From contig CAZFCK010000074.1 of assembly GCA_964517355.1 (NCBI GenBank), positions 1-19,931 of the forward strand: a stretch of 19,931 nucleotides of DNA, read 5' to 3'. The stretch is from CAZFCK01 sp964517355 (GTDB taxonomy: Bacteria; Desulfobacterota; Desulfovibrionia; Desulfovibrionales; Desulfovibrionaceae). Both the position numbers and the translations under genes were made by a program. Positions 1 to 6,226 of the stretch are shown piece by piece. Every line of letters begins with the position of its first letter. Position 1 is the first letter of the stretch. A model generated the notes under the pieces. It did no database searches, was not told the origin of the DNA, and saw only the letters and a program-made list of their open reading frames with translations.

Positions 1-52
1 CAATTGGAAATTGTTTCAAGGGAGAGCCTTGTTTCAAGGCGAAAATGCTCTA
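1..52 (-). repeat. Partial copy A of the 105-bp structured repeat (putative MITE)
   Basis: Read on the minus strand from position 52 down to 1, this matches positions 1-52 of the 105-bp repeat seen intact at 5374-5478, with two differences noted (A for C at repeat position 4, T for C at position 34). The outer end is TA followed by GAGCATTTT, inside a CTAG at 50-53. The copy is cut by the window edge in the middle of its second hairpin. Unlike the other copies it does not supply a stop codon: the nearest gene ends 160 bp away. Confidence 0.85.
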
Positions 53-117
53 GAATTGAATGTGATGACCACCTCTTAGCCTAGTTGAGGCCAACATGGT
101 ATTTGGAAAGGGGGTCC

Positions 118-150
118 GGGGGGAGAACCTTTTTCAAAAGGTTTCCCCCC
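118..150. terminator. Strong hairpin downstream of the thaumatin-like gene
   Basis: GGGGGGAGAACCTTTT and AAAAGGTTTCCCCCC form a stem of about 15 bp with one bulged G and a tiny loop. It lies about 60 bp past the stop of the minus-strand gene ending at 213, so it may end that transcript. There is no clear U-tract on the minus strand, so this is a terminator-like stem rather than a textbook one. The AACCTTTT/AAAAGGTT core is shared with the palindromes at 11800-11829 and 13116-13145, and the adjacent GGGGTCC resembles the reverse complement of the GGACCC motif at 5286-5291 and 11728-11733. Confidence 0.5.
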
Positions 151-212
151 GGTAATTTGATAAATTAATCTAGAAATGGGAAATAGTATAATATACGGGG
201 CGTTACCGCGCG

Positions 213-1799
213 TTAGGCCTTGCGTAAATGTTTACGCGCCATGCGCAGCCCGAAGAGGAGCAGTACCGCAAAAAGCGCTACGTAAGCCCAGATGGGCCCC
301 AGAGGCACTCCGGCGCTTTCCGTACCCGCCGCGCAGGATGCGTAATCATCGAATTCGCCGGTTTCGCTCGGTATGCAGTACACGACCTTTTTATTATCCA
401 CATCCACTTGCTTCTTATATTTGCTGTGCTTGGAAATACAGTCGAAATAGGAAGGATACGTCCCTTTTGCTCCCACGGCCGCGAGGACGCACTTCTTCGC
501 CCCGGCGTCGTAGTTCCAGCTTTGCTTGGGGTCCCACGGCTTTTGGCCCGTCTGCGCGGGGCACAAGGTCACGGTGACATGCACGCCCTGATCGCAATGT
601 TTGTTTCCCGCGTCGTCGTCAAACTGCCAGGTATAGGCCTCAAGGCCCATGGCCTTGAGACGTTTCACATAGGCGGCCTCGGCCACCGTAAAATCGCCAT
701 TGCCGTAGGGGCGGCTCAAGCAGGCTTCCCTGCAACATTCCGGACACACACAATCCTCGGTTCCCGCCGTCTCGCCGCACAGTCCTTTGCACCCGTACCA
801 ATTGACGGCGTTCAGCGTCTCTTCGGTCGTTCCGGCCTTGAGCGGCAAAACGCCCGGAGTTCCGAGCTTGGTGCCCAATAAGTTGTTGCCCTGAAGCCAC
901 TTGTGCGGGGCAACGCAGTTGACGTAGTTGCCCCCGCTTTGTGTCAGCCAGGAGATCTGGCCGTCGGGCGCATGGAGCAGTTTGTCAATGGCCTGCACAT
1001 CGGTGTAGAACGTGGCGGCCGTTTCACTGGCGCAACTGGCCAGATCCACAAATCCCGCGTCTTCAAGGCCGTTCCACTTCGTGCCGTTGTTGAACTGGCA
1101 ATTGTTGGCTGTCGCCTCCCCGGCGGCCAGCTCCATTTTCATGGGAATGGTGTAGCCGTCCACAAAGCTGATATCCATCCAGTCTTGCGCGGTCAGAGGC
1201 GCACCGGTGGGAGAGGAGGGATTGATATTGCAATTGACGCCGGTGGGGTCGCTGCAGCCCCAGGTGGCTTCGAACCATGTGTTGGATCCAACCATTTCGT
1301 TGCCCAGAAGAGTCGTGCCGAATTCCCCCCCTATGGTGCAGTATCCCCAATCCTTGTAATCGGCGCCCGCTTCCCTTTCCCTGCAGTCCAGGTTGAAATA
1401 CACCTTATTACTCACGGCCCCCCTGTCCGGAAGGGCGAACGTTTTGCTCTCGCCTTTCGCCAATTCGATCTTCCACTGATAATTTCGTGGAGAAATGGCC
1501 TCGCAATCCGCTTTGTCCTTATTGCTGGTCTTGCAGACGTACGCGCCCCCGTTCACGGTTTCCCAAAACTGCGATTGTTCCTCTGCCGCGTCGGGTCCCG
1601 GAGGGACAACCCACATCCAGGCGTTGCTCCCGCAATTGTTGATCACGGTTAGGCGTTCCGTGTAACCGGCCGGTGCGGCGCCGGCAGTCTGCACGAGTCC
1701 ATAACACCCCAGCAGCAGTACCGTCAGCAGCGGTATTGCGGCAAGCAGATGGCGTTTTTTGGTGATCGAGATGCGTCTGCGGCGTGTTGCGCAATCCAT
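213..1799 (-). CDS. Secreted thaumatin-like protein with C-terminal membrane segment
   Basis: The 528-aa product starts with a basic n-region and a hydrophobic stretch (about residues 18-40). This could be a signal peptide ending near AGAA or, less surely, a lipoprotein signal (LLGC, C32). The thaumatin fold is recognisable. LTVINNCGSNAW (50-61) matches the family's N-terminal strand, DWMDISFVDGYTIPM (206-220) matches the DFYDVSLVDGFNxPM signature, and CVCPECC (350-356) with VTVTLCP (408-414) matches the Cys-rich and final-strand regions. I count 23 cysteines in the predicted mature part, as expected for a heavily disulfide-bonded protein. After the fold come two short Cys units (about 422-455 and 470-490), then a hydrophobic segment (500-518) and a basic tail, RMARKHLRKA. 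The ATG has a strong AGGAGG 5 nt upstream. Thaumatin-like proteins are common in plants and fungi, where some are glucanases or antifungals, and uncommon in bacteria. The function here is unknown. Confidence 0.85.
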   Translation of the reverse strand: MDCATRRRRISITKKRHLLAAIPLLTVLLLGCYGLVQTAGAAPAGYTERLTVINNCGSNAWMWVVPPGPDAAEEQSQFWETVNGGAYVCKTSNKDKADCEAISPRNYQWKIELAKGESKTFALPDRGAVSNKVYFNLDCREREAGADYKDWGYCTIGGEFGTTLLGNEMVGSNTWFEATWGCSDPTGVNCNINPSSPTGAPLTAQDWMDISFVDGYTIPMKMELAAGEATANNCQFNNGTKWNGLEDAGFVDLASCASETAATFYTDVQAIDKLLHAPDGQISWLTQSGGNYVNCVAPHKWLQGNNLLGTKLGTPGVLPLKAGTTEETLNAVNWYGCKGLCGETAGTEDCVCPECCREACLSRPYGNGDFTVAEAAYVKRLKAMGLEAYTWQFDDDAGNKHCDQGVHVTVTLCPAQTGQKPWDPKQSWNYDAGAKKCVLAAVGAKGTYPSYFDCISKHSKYKKQVDVDNKKVVYCIPSETGEFDDYASCAAGTESAGVPLGPIWAYVALFAVLLLFGLRMARKHLRKA

Positions 1800-2062
1800 G
1801 GAACCCTCCTCAACAAAGTTACATTTGAGAAACCGGACACCACCTGTAACACATTATATATCAAGGAAAATTTCTTACATACGCAAATTTCAGCAAACTA
1901 CGTCATTCTATAAAAATCTACAATGTTTTTCGGTTATGGATCATTTTTCTTTAACAGGTAATCTTGTCTGCAAATAATGCGGTGAGCTTTCACATCGTGC
2001 TTTAATTCAGCTGGGTTAACTGAAAAATGATAGAAAAATTCGCAGAATGTGTATGATCCACA
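1800..2062. other. AT-rich spacer upstream of the thaumatin-like gene
   Basis: This 263-bp gap between two minus-strand genes is visibly much richer in A and T than the surrounding coding DNA. It contains the candidate -10 box and the ribosome-binding site of the thaumatin-like gene, plus a weak stem (TTCAG/CTGAA near 2006-2024) that might end the upstream transcript. I see no gene in it. The composition break is compatible with horizontal acquisition of the thaumatin-like gene. Confidence 0.5.
1853..1858 (-). promoter_or_regulatory. Candidate -10 box for the thaumatin-like gene
   Basis: The minus strand reads TATAAT here, about 54 nt before the ATG at 1799, in an AT-rich spacer. I see no good -35 hexamer at 16-18 nt; the nearest hexamers (for example TATGTA) are poor. 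The promoter may therefore be weak or depend on an activator. Confidence 0.35.
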
Positions 2063-2974
2063 TCAAGAATAATTGGAGAGAAAAATTTCGGGAGATGAAA
2101 AATATGCATATTTCTCCAATATTGCACGCATTATCTCCTCAATGTGCGGCATGGTGCGGGGATGGTATTCCAAGGTCCAGACTACAGTGGAGATGACGCT
2201 CATGGCGACGTACAGGGCAATAGTGGCGCTCTGTTCTACATGCAGAGGCCTAGACCCGAAGTAACCGTGCAGCTGGCCCCTGGCGAAATGGGAGCTGACC
2301 GGACGGGTGAACCATTCGAGCTTAACGTATTCATGAAGAGGATCGCCCCAGTCGAACCTGTTGAAATCCAATATGCCGCCATAGTTGTTCTCACGAATGA
2401 CGATATTTCCCAAATGGAAATCATCGTGCAGCAGCACGTCGGGGGCATCCGGGATACGCCCCATATGGGATTGAATGAATTGCAACACCTGCGCGTCATG
2501 AGGAAATGTGTAGCCCAGAGCCTGATACCGCCGCACGTAGCGCTCATGCTTCCTGATTTTTCGTTCTTTCCATGTGCGGCTCCCGCTCTCGATGGAATGT
2601 ATCGTCTTCAGATCCCGCCCCGCACGGTAGCCTATGGAATACTGCACGTCTTCAGGAAGGGCTTGTATGCGCTCTTCCGCATCCTCACCAGGCAAAAAAC
2701 TGAAAAGACTATAGACGGCGCCCCCGCCTTGGGGTGCGAAAACGGCCACAGGCCTGTTGCAGCTCACGCCCAGGCCATGCACTTCCCGCATCAGCGCGAA
2801 TTCCTGTTGTTTGCGTTGCGCGGCGTCCTCAGAAGCCACACGCAGCAGATAATCGCCGCTTGCCGCGGCCACTTTGAATTTCTTCTCGTTGGAAAAACCT
2901 TTCAAGAGGGGCGCGACTTCCCGCACCTCTCCGATGTGTTCTCGAAGAAAACGGTAAAGATAATCCTGGTTCAT
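2063..2974 (-). CDS. Aminoglycoside-phosphotransferase (APH) family kinase
   Basis: The 303-aa product has the APH/choline-kinase fold signature. The Brenner-type catalytic loop HDDFHLGN lies at 183-190 (catalytic Asp185, Asn190), and the metal-binding ILDFNRFDWGDP follows at 201-212 (Asp203). FSNEKKFKV (27-35) fits the nucleotide-binding loop and YLLRV (42-46) the following strand. The family phosphorylates small molecules such as aminoglycosides, macrolides, choline, homoserine or sugars. The substrate cannot be read from sequence, and resistance should not be assumed. It starts 81 bp after the sensor kinase gene on the same strand and could be the third gene of that operon. The ribosome-binding site is weak (GGTGG). 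A 6-bp hairpin (TTCGTT/AACGAA, 3027-3042) lies in the spacer. Confidence 0.85.
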   Translation of the reverse strand: MNQDYLYRFLREHIGEVREVAPLLKGFSNEKKFKVAAASGDYLLRVASEDAAQRKQQEFALMREVHGLGVSCNRPVAVFAPQGGGAVYSLFSFLPGEDAEERIQALPEDVQYSIGYRAGRDLKTIHSIESGSRTWKERKIRKHERYVRRYQALGYTFPHDAQVLQFIQSHMGRIPDAPDVLLHDDFHLGNIVIRENNYGGILDFNRFDWGDPLHEYVKLEWFTRPVSSHFARGQLHGYFGSRPLHVEQSATIALYVAMSVISTVVWTLEYHPRTMPHIEEIMRAILEKYAYFSSPEIFLSNYS

Positions 2975-3055
2975 CAGGCCACCGTTCCTGGTAAATGTGA
3001 GAATGGACTTGGCAGTCCTGCGAGAATTCGTTCAATAACGAAACGGCAGGCAAAA

Positions 3056-4450
3056 TCAGCCGTTGTTGCGCCCCCACAAATGTGGGGCGGACCACCGGAG
3101 GTTGAAGACAAGGACCACCGCAAGGCCTGGGTTGTTGTCCTCCAGCTCGATGGTGGCGTTATGGAGTTTGGCCACCGCGGCGACCAGGGATAGGCCCAGG
3201 CCGCTGCCCGGCGTGTTGCGGCTGGATTCAAGGCGGTAGAAGCGTTGGAGCACATCTTGATAGGCATGGGGCGGTATGCCGGGTCCGCTGTCCGCCACCT
3301 TAAGCGTGGCGTTGTCTTTCGCATGCGTGAGCCACAGCGTGATGCGCCCCCCGATTGGCGTGTACTTTATGGCGTTATCCAGGAGGTTGGCCACGGCTTG
3401 CGAGAGGAGATGGCGGTCGCCCGGGAGCAGCACGTCCCGCTCTATTTCACAACACAGGGAGATGTGCTTTTCTTCGGCAAGGGGTTCGTAAAGTTCCACC
3501 ATGTCTTTGACGATAGTGGCGAGATTGACTTCGCTGATGTCCTCAGGCTTGAGCCCGGCCTCCGCGCGTGCGATTTTGAGCAGGGCGTTGAACGTGCTGA
3601 TGAGCTCGTCCGTTCCGGCGATGGCCTGCTCAATGGTGCTGCGATAGGTTTCGATATCGGGTTGCTGCAACATCGACACTTCGAGCCGCGCCCGCAAACG
3701 ATTGATGGGGCTGCGCAGGTCGTGGGCAATGTTGTCCGAAACCTGCTTCACGCCGTTCATGAGGTTCTCAATGCGGTCGAGCATTTCATTGAGGCTAAGG
3801 ATGAGCTGGTCGAATTCGTCGTTGGTGCCCTCCACGGGGATGCGGCGGGAAAGGTTCCCGCGCATAATCTCCCGGCTCGTGCGGTTGATGATGTCGATGC
3901 GCCGCAACATGCTGCGGCTCATGAAAAGCCCGCCGATAATGCCGAGGACCAGGGTCAGGCCGACGCCCCAGCCCATGGATTTGACGATGAGCTGTTCAAC
4001 GCGCACCTTTTCCAAGTCGTCGCGGCCCACCAGTAAATGAAAATCCCCTTTGAGAGGAACGTGTTTGACCAGGGCCTTGCGCCCATCCGTGCCCTTGAGC
4101 GAAAAGCGGAACCAGTTGCTTTCCTTTTTCGCGCTGCGGGGCCATGATTCCAGGTTTCCGGCCAGGGGGTTGTATTCCATGTCCGCGAGCAGATAGAGAC
4201 TGGCGCGGGTGCGGTCGTTGGCCGTGCGCTCATTGATGATATGGATGAGTCCGGCCAGGCCCAGGAGTTCATAACGTTCTGAAAGTCCGAGAATTTCTGC
4301 GTTTATAGTTTCTTCAGACTGGCTTTCCAGAAACCCTTCCGTGGTCCAGTAGATGAACCCCAGCAACACGAGCACGCTCACCGCGAAAATGGTCATATAC
4401 AGCAAGGCCAGACGAAAGGACGTGGAGCGAAGAATATTAATCGGCGTCAT
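3056..4450 (-). CDS. Two-component sensor histidine kinase
   Basis: This is a 464-aa inner-membrane sensor. TM1 is at about 15-35, a periplasmic domain of about 120 aa follows, and TM2 is at about 158-177. A HAMP linker (about 178-230) precedes the HisKA helix with IAHDLRSPINR (phospho-acceptor His243). The ATPase domain has the N box NLLDNAIKY (355-363), the G1 box DSGPGIP (387-393) and the G2 box GSGLGLSL (415-422). It should autophosphorylate and pass phosphate to the regulator encoded immediately upstream. Its ATG overlaps the end of that regulator gene by 14 nt, which implies translational coupling. The layout resembles CusS/PcoS-like kinases of the OmpR group, but the periplasmic domain gives no clear ligand. 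The extreme C-terminal tail (APHLWGRNNG) lies beyond the usual ATPase end, and its DNA forms a 7-bp hairpin (3072-3087). Confidence 0.95.
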   Translation of the reverse strand: MTPINILRSTSFRLALLYMTIFAVSVLVLLGFIYWTTEGFLESQSEETINAEILGLSERYELLGLAGLIHIINERTANDRTRASLYLLADMEYNPLAGNLESWPRSAKKESNWFRFSLKGTDGRKALVKHVPLKGDFHLLVGRDDLEKVRVEQLIVKSMGWGVGLTLVLGIIGGLFMSRSMLRRIDIINRTSREIMRGNLSRRIPVEGTNDEFDQLILSLNEMLDRIENLMNGVKQVSDNIAHDLRSPINRLRARLEVSMLQQPDIETYRSTIEQAIAGTDELISTFNALLKIARAEAGLKPEDISEVNLATIVKDMVELYEPLAEEKHISLCCEIERDVLLPGDRHLLSQAVANLLDNAIKYTPIGGRITLWLTHAKDNATLKVADSGPGIPPHAYQDVLQRFYRLESSRNTPGSGLGLSLVAAVAKLHNATIELEDNNPGLAVVLVFNLRWSAPHLWGRNNG

Positions 4451-5114
4451 GGAGGCTGTAGCCTGCGCCGCGGACCGTATGCAGGAGGGGCTTGTCGAAC
4501 CCCCGGTCTATTTTTTGGCGCAGACGGCTGATGTGCACGTCGATGACGTTGGTTTGGGGATCGAAGGAATAATCCCAGACCTTTTCCAAAAGCATGGTGC
4601 GGGTGACGATGGAACCGGCGTGGCGCATGAGGTACTCCAGCAAGGCGAACTCCTTGGGCTGCAACTCAAGGACTTTGCCGGCGCGTTTCACGGTCCGGGA
4701 CACAAGATCCATCTCCAGGTCCGCAACCTGCAGCGTCGTTTTGGCGCTCTCCACTTTCCCGCGGCGTTGCAGGGCTTCGAGACGCGCGAGCAATTCCGCA
4801 AAAGCGTAAGGCTTGGTCATGTAATCGTCGCCGCCGGCGCGAAGCCCCTTGACCCGGTCGTCGACCTCGCCCAGCGCGCTCAGGATGAGCACAGGCGTCT
4901 TGTTGCCCGAGGCGCGCAGAGTTTTGATGATGGTCAACCCGTCGATGCCGGGGAGCATGCGGTCGATTATCAGCGCATCGTAGGTCTCCGAGGCGGACAT
5001 GAACAGGCCGGACTTGCCGTCGGCCGCATGATCCACGACACAACCGCTTTCCTTGAGGCCTTTTACCATATACGCGGCGGCTTCCTGATCGTCTTCGATC
5101 ACCAGAATGCGCAT
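4437..5114 (-). CDS. OmpR-family response regulator
   Basis: The 225-aa product has an N-terminal receiver domain with the acidic pair D8/D9, phospho-acceptor D51 (in LIIDRMLPG), S79 and conserved K101 (in TKPY). The C-terminal winged-helix DNA-binding domain (about 128-222) includes the typical DVHISRLRQKID stretch and ends at GAGYSL. It is the transcriptional output partner of the kinase whose gene overlaps its stop codon. Targets are not evident. The neighbouring kinase-fold gene and the thaumatin-like gene lie downstream on the same strand and are possible members of the regulon (inference). Confidence 0.95.
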   Translation of the reverse strand: MRILVIEDDQEAAAYMVKGLKESGCVVDHAADGKSGLFMSASETYDALIIDRMLPGIDGLTIIKTLRASGNKTPVLILSALGEVDDRVKGLRAGGDDYMTKPYAFAELLARLEALQRRGKVESAKTTLQVADLEMDLVSRTVKRAGKVLELQPKEFALLEYLMRHAGSIVTRTMLLEKVWDYSFDPQTNVIDVHISRLRQKIDRGFDKPLLHTVRGAGYSLHDAD

Positions 5115-5185
5115 GGGCTGCTCCGGAATAGCCGCAGGCCGCCCCAGGCCGTGCCGCTGATTGCGTTTATCGAATGTCCAACAGT

Positions 5186-5213
5186 ACTATAACAGACCGC
5201 AAGGCAAAGGCAA
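5186..5213 (-). promoter_or_regulatory. Candidate promoter for the two-component operon
   Basis: On the minus strand TTGCCT (5213-5208) is followed after 16 nt by TATAGT (5191-5186), about 72 nt before the ATG at 5114. The hexamers are moderate matches to a sigma-70 promoter. This is the best I can find in the spacer. Confidence 0.35.
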
Positions 5214-5244
5214 CATGCACGCACCCGGGGACGGTGATTGTTAT

Positions 5245-5291
5245 GGGGCTCCGCCCCAACCACCGCCAGAAGGGAACGCTCCCCTGGACCC
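5245..5291. repeat. GC-rich double-hairpin repeat (third intergenic family)
   Basis: GGGGC-TCC-GCCCC (5245-5257) is followed by GGGA-ACGC-TCCC (5272-5283) and then CTGGACCC. The block with GGAACG, TCCC and CTGGACCC recurs in rearranged form at 11694-11733. It therefore looks like a dispersed palindromic intergenic element or terminator-like structure rather than unique sequence. Only two partial copies are visible, so the family definition is tentative. Confidence 0.5.
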
Positions 5292-5373
5292 GCGGTCATC
5301 GCATGTAAAATTGTCTACATACTCGCAAGTTATGCCAGTCGCAACGTTTTGGAAATTCTCAGGCCGTATGTTC

Positions 5374-5478
5374 TAGCGCATTTTCGCCTTGAAACAAGGC
5401 TCTCCCCTGAAACAATTTCCAATTGTTCCAGGGAAATGCATAAGAGCATCTAGCGCTTTTCAAGCGTGAGATGCTCTA
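5374..5478 (+). repeat. Intact copy B of the 105-bp structured repeat (putative IS630-type MITE)
   Basis: It is identical over 105 bp to the copy at 12777-12881. It is flanked by TA at 5374-5375 and 5477-5478, and by C and G outside, so that both junctions read CTAG. This fits insertion into CTAG with TA duplication. The inner ends GCGCATTTT and (minus strand) GAGCATCTC form imperfect inverted repeats. Predicted fold: an outer stem GCATTT/AAATGC encloses hairpins GCCTTG-AAA-CAAGGC and CCCTGAAACAATT/AATTGTTCCAGGG. A separate hairpin follows, with a 9-bp stem AGAGCATCT/AGATGCTCT topped by CGCTT/AAGCG. Its right end supplies the TAG stop codon of the minus-strand glutaredoxin gene. No transposase is encoded, so mobilisation would have to be in trans. 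Confidence 0.9.
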
Positions 5479-5901
5479 GCGCCCCGCCCGCAGCGCCTCA
5501 TCGTATGCGTCTGGTGAAAACCCCATGATCGGGTGGCCGTAAATCATGGCGAACGGCACGCCACCCTGGCCGTTGCTCAAACGGAGTTTGCGCTTGTTCG
5601 CTTCCTGGTCGTATTCGACATTGTAGACAGTGAATTCCACGTTGCGCGATTTCAGATGGCTGATCGCCATCTTGCAATACGGGCACCATTCCGTCACAAA
5701 AAGTTCAATGCCGCTCTCCTGTTCCGCGGCGGCCACGAGCTTGGCGCCGGCTTGAGCCATGCTCCCGACCGTTTCCGCCTGCGCCGGCGGCTTGTCGCCG
5801 GTGCGGATGTTGCCCTCCGCGTCTTTCCAAACGTACATGCTCCCGCCCCAGGCAAGAGCGCTGCAAAGCAACACCGCGATTATCATTGACAGTAAACGCA
5901 T
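5476..5901 (-). CDS. Exported DUF4124-glutaredoxin fusion protein
   Basis: The 141-aa product has a signal peptide (about 1-19). A short DUF4124-like strand motif, MYVWKDAEGNIRTGDKPP (22-39), comes next, then a linker, then a glutaredoxin domain (about 65-140). The redox centre is CPYC (C73-C76), with a cis-Pro in GVPF (P116) and a glycine-rich GFSPDAYDEAL end. By family it should carry out thiol-disulfide exchange; the export signal puts it in the periplasm. The ATG is preceded by GGGAG at 5 nt. The TAG stop codon lies inside the right end of repeat copy B, so the C-terminus is set by the element. The glutaredoxin domain looks complete, so no truncation is evident. Confidence 0.85.
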   Translation of the reverse strand: MRLLSMIIAVLLCSALAWGGSMYVWKDAEGNIRTGDKPPAQAETVGSMAQAGAKLVAAAEQESGIELFVTEWCPYCKMAISHLKSRNVEFTVYNVEYDQEANKRKLRLSNGQGGVPFAMIYGHPIMGFSPDAYDEALRAGR

Positions 5902-6226
5902 GAATTCTCCCGTGGTTCGTTATGCGGCCCCGCATGCCCCGCCGTGCCGCCGATGACTGGCCAAAGCCGAAGCGGGCCTTGTTTGGCAATAAATCCTCAG
6001 CGCCATGGTAGAGTATGCCATGCGCCTTCTTTGAGGTAAAGCGCCACGCCGAGATGTCAAATCCCTTGCAATCGGCGGTGCTGCCGTTTGCGGCAAAAAA
6101 GCATCAATCACTTGATTTTACGAGCAAAAAAGGTTGCTCAGGTGCAGCATACACCCCCATGGCGTAAGAAAACGCGGGAACGCGCCCCCACACGGGGGGA
6201 GTCCTCGCGCGGCACTCGCAGGCGCG
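5902..6226. other. Spacer between the DUF1566 gene and the glutaredoxin gene
   Basis: No convincing gene is present in these 325 bp. On the minus strand TTGACA (6060-6055) with a weak TACCTC 16 nt on (6038-6033) could drive the glutaredoxin gene. A small stem GAGCAA/TTGCTC (6122-6139) and a GCCG-TTTG-CGGC stem (about 6080-6092) are also present. A 63-codon open frame on the minus strand has no family resemblance or ribosome-binding site that I can see. Confidence 0.4.
6167..6199 (-). terminator. Candidate terminator of the gpmA-DUF1566 operon
   Basis: Reading the minus strand, CCCCC-GTGT-GGGGG (6198-6185) is followed by CGCG-TTCC-CGCG and then TTTTCTT (6172-6167), starting about 28 nt past the DUF1566 stop codon. 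It looks like two short stacked stems before a U-rich run. Confidence 0.45.

Larger units (their letters stand above)
5115..5475. other. Repeat-rich spacer upstream of the two-component operon
   Basis: This stretch of about 360 bp holds no gene. From low to high coordinate it contains the candidate operon promoter, a pair of GC-rich hairpins (5245-5283), an AT-richer stretch with no feature I recognise (about 5295-5372), and most of an intact copy of the 105-bp repeat. Confidence 0.6.

Noticed and set aside
187..192. TATAAT on the plus strand near the window start
   Set aside because: There is no -35 hexamer at a workable distance and no plus-strand gene follows. It is in the 3' region of a minus-strand gene.
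1740..1799. Twin-arginine export signal on the thaumatin-like protein
   Set aside because: The N-terminus has TRRRRISITKKR, but the S/T-RR-x-F-L-K pattern is not met, so Sec export is the simpler reading.
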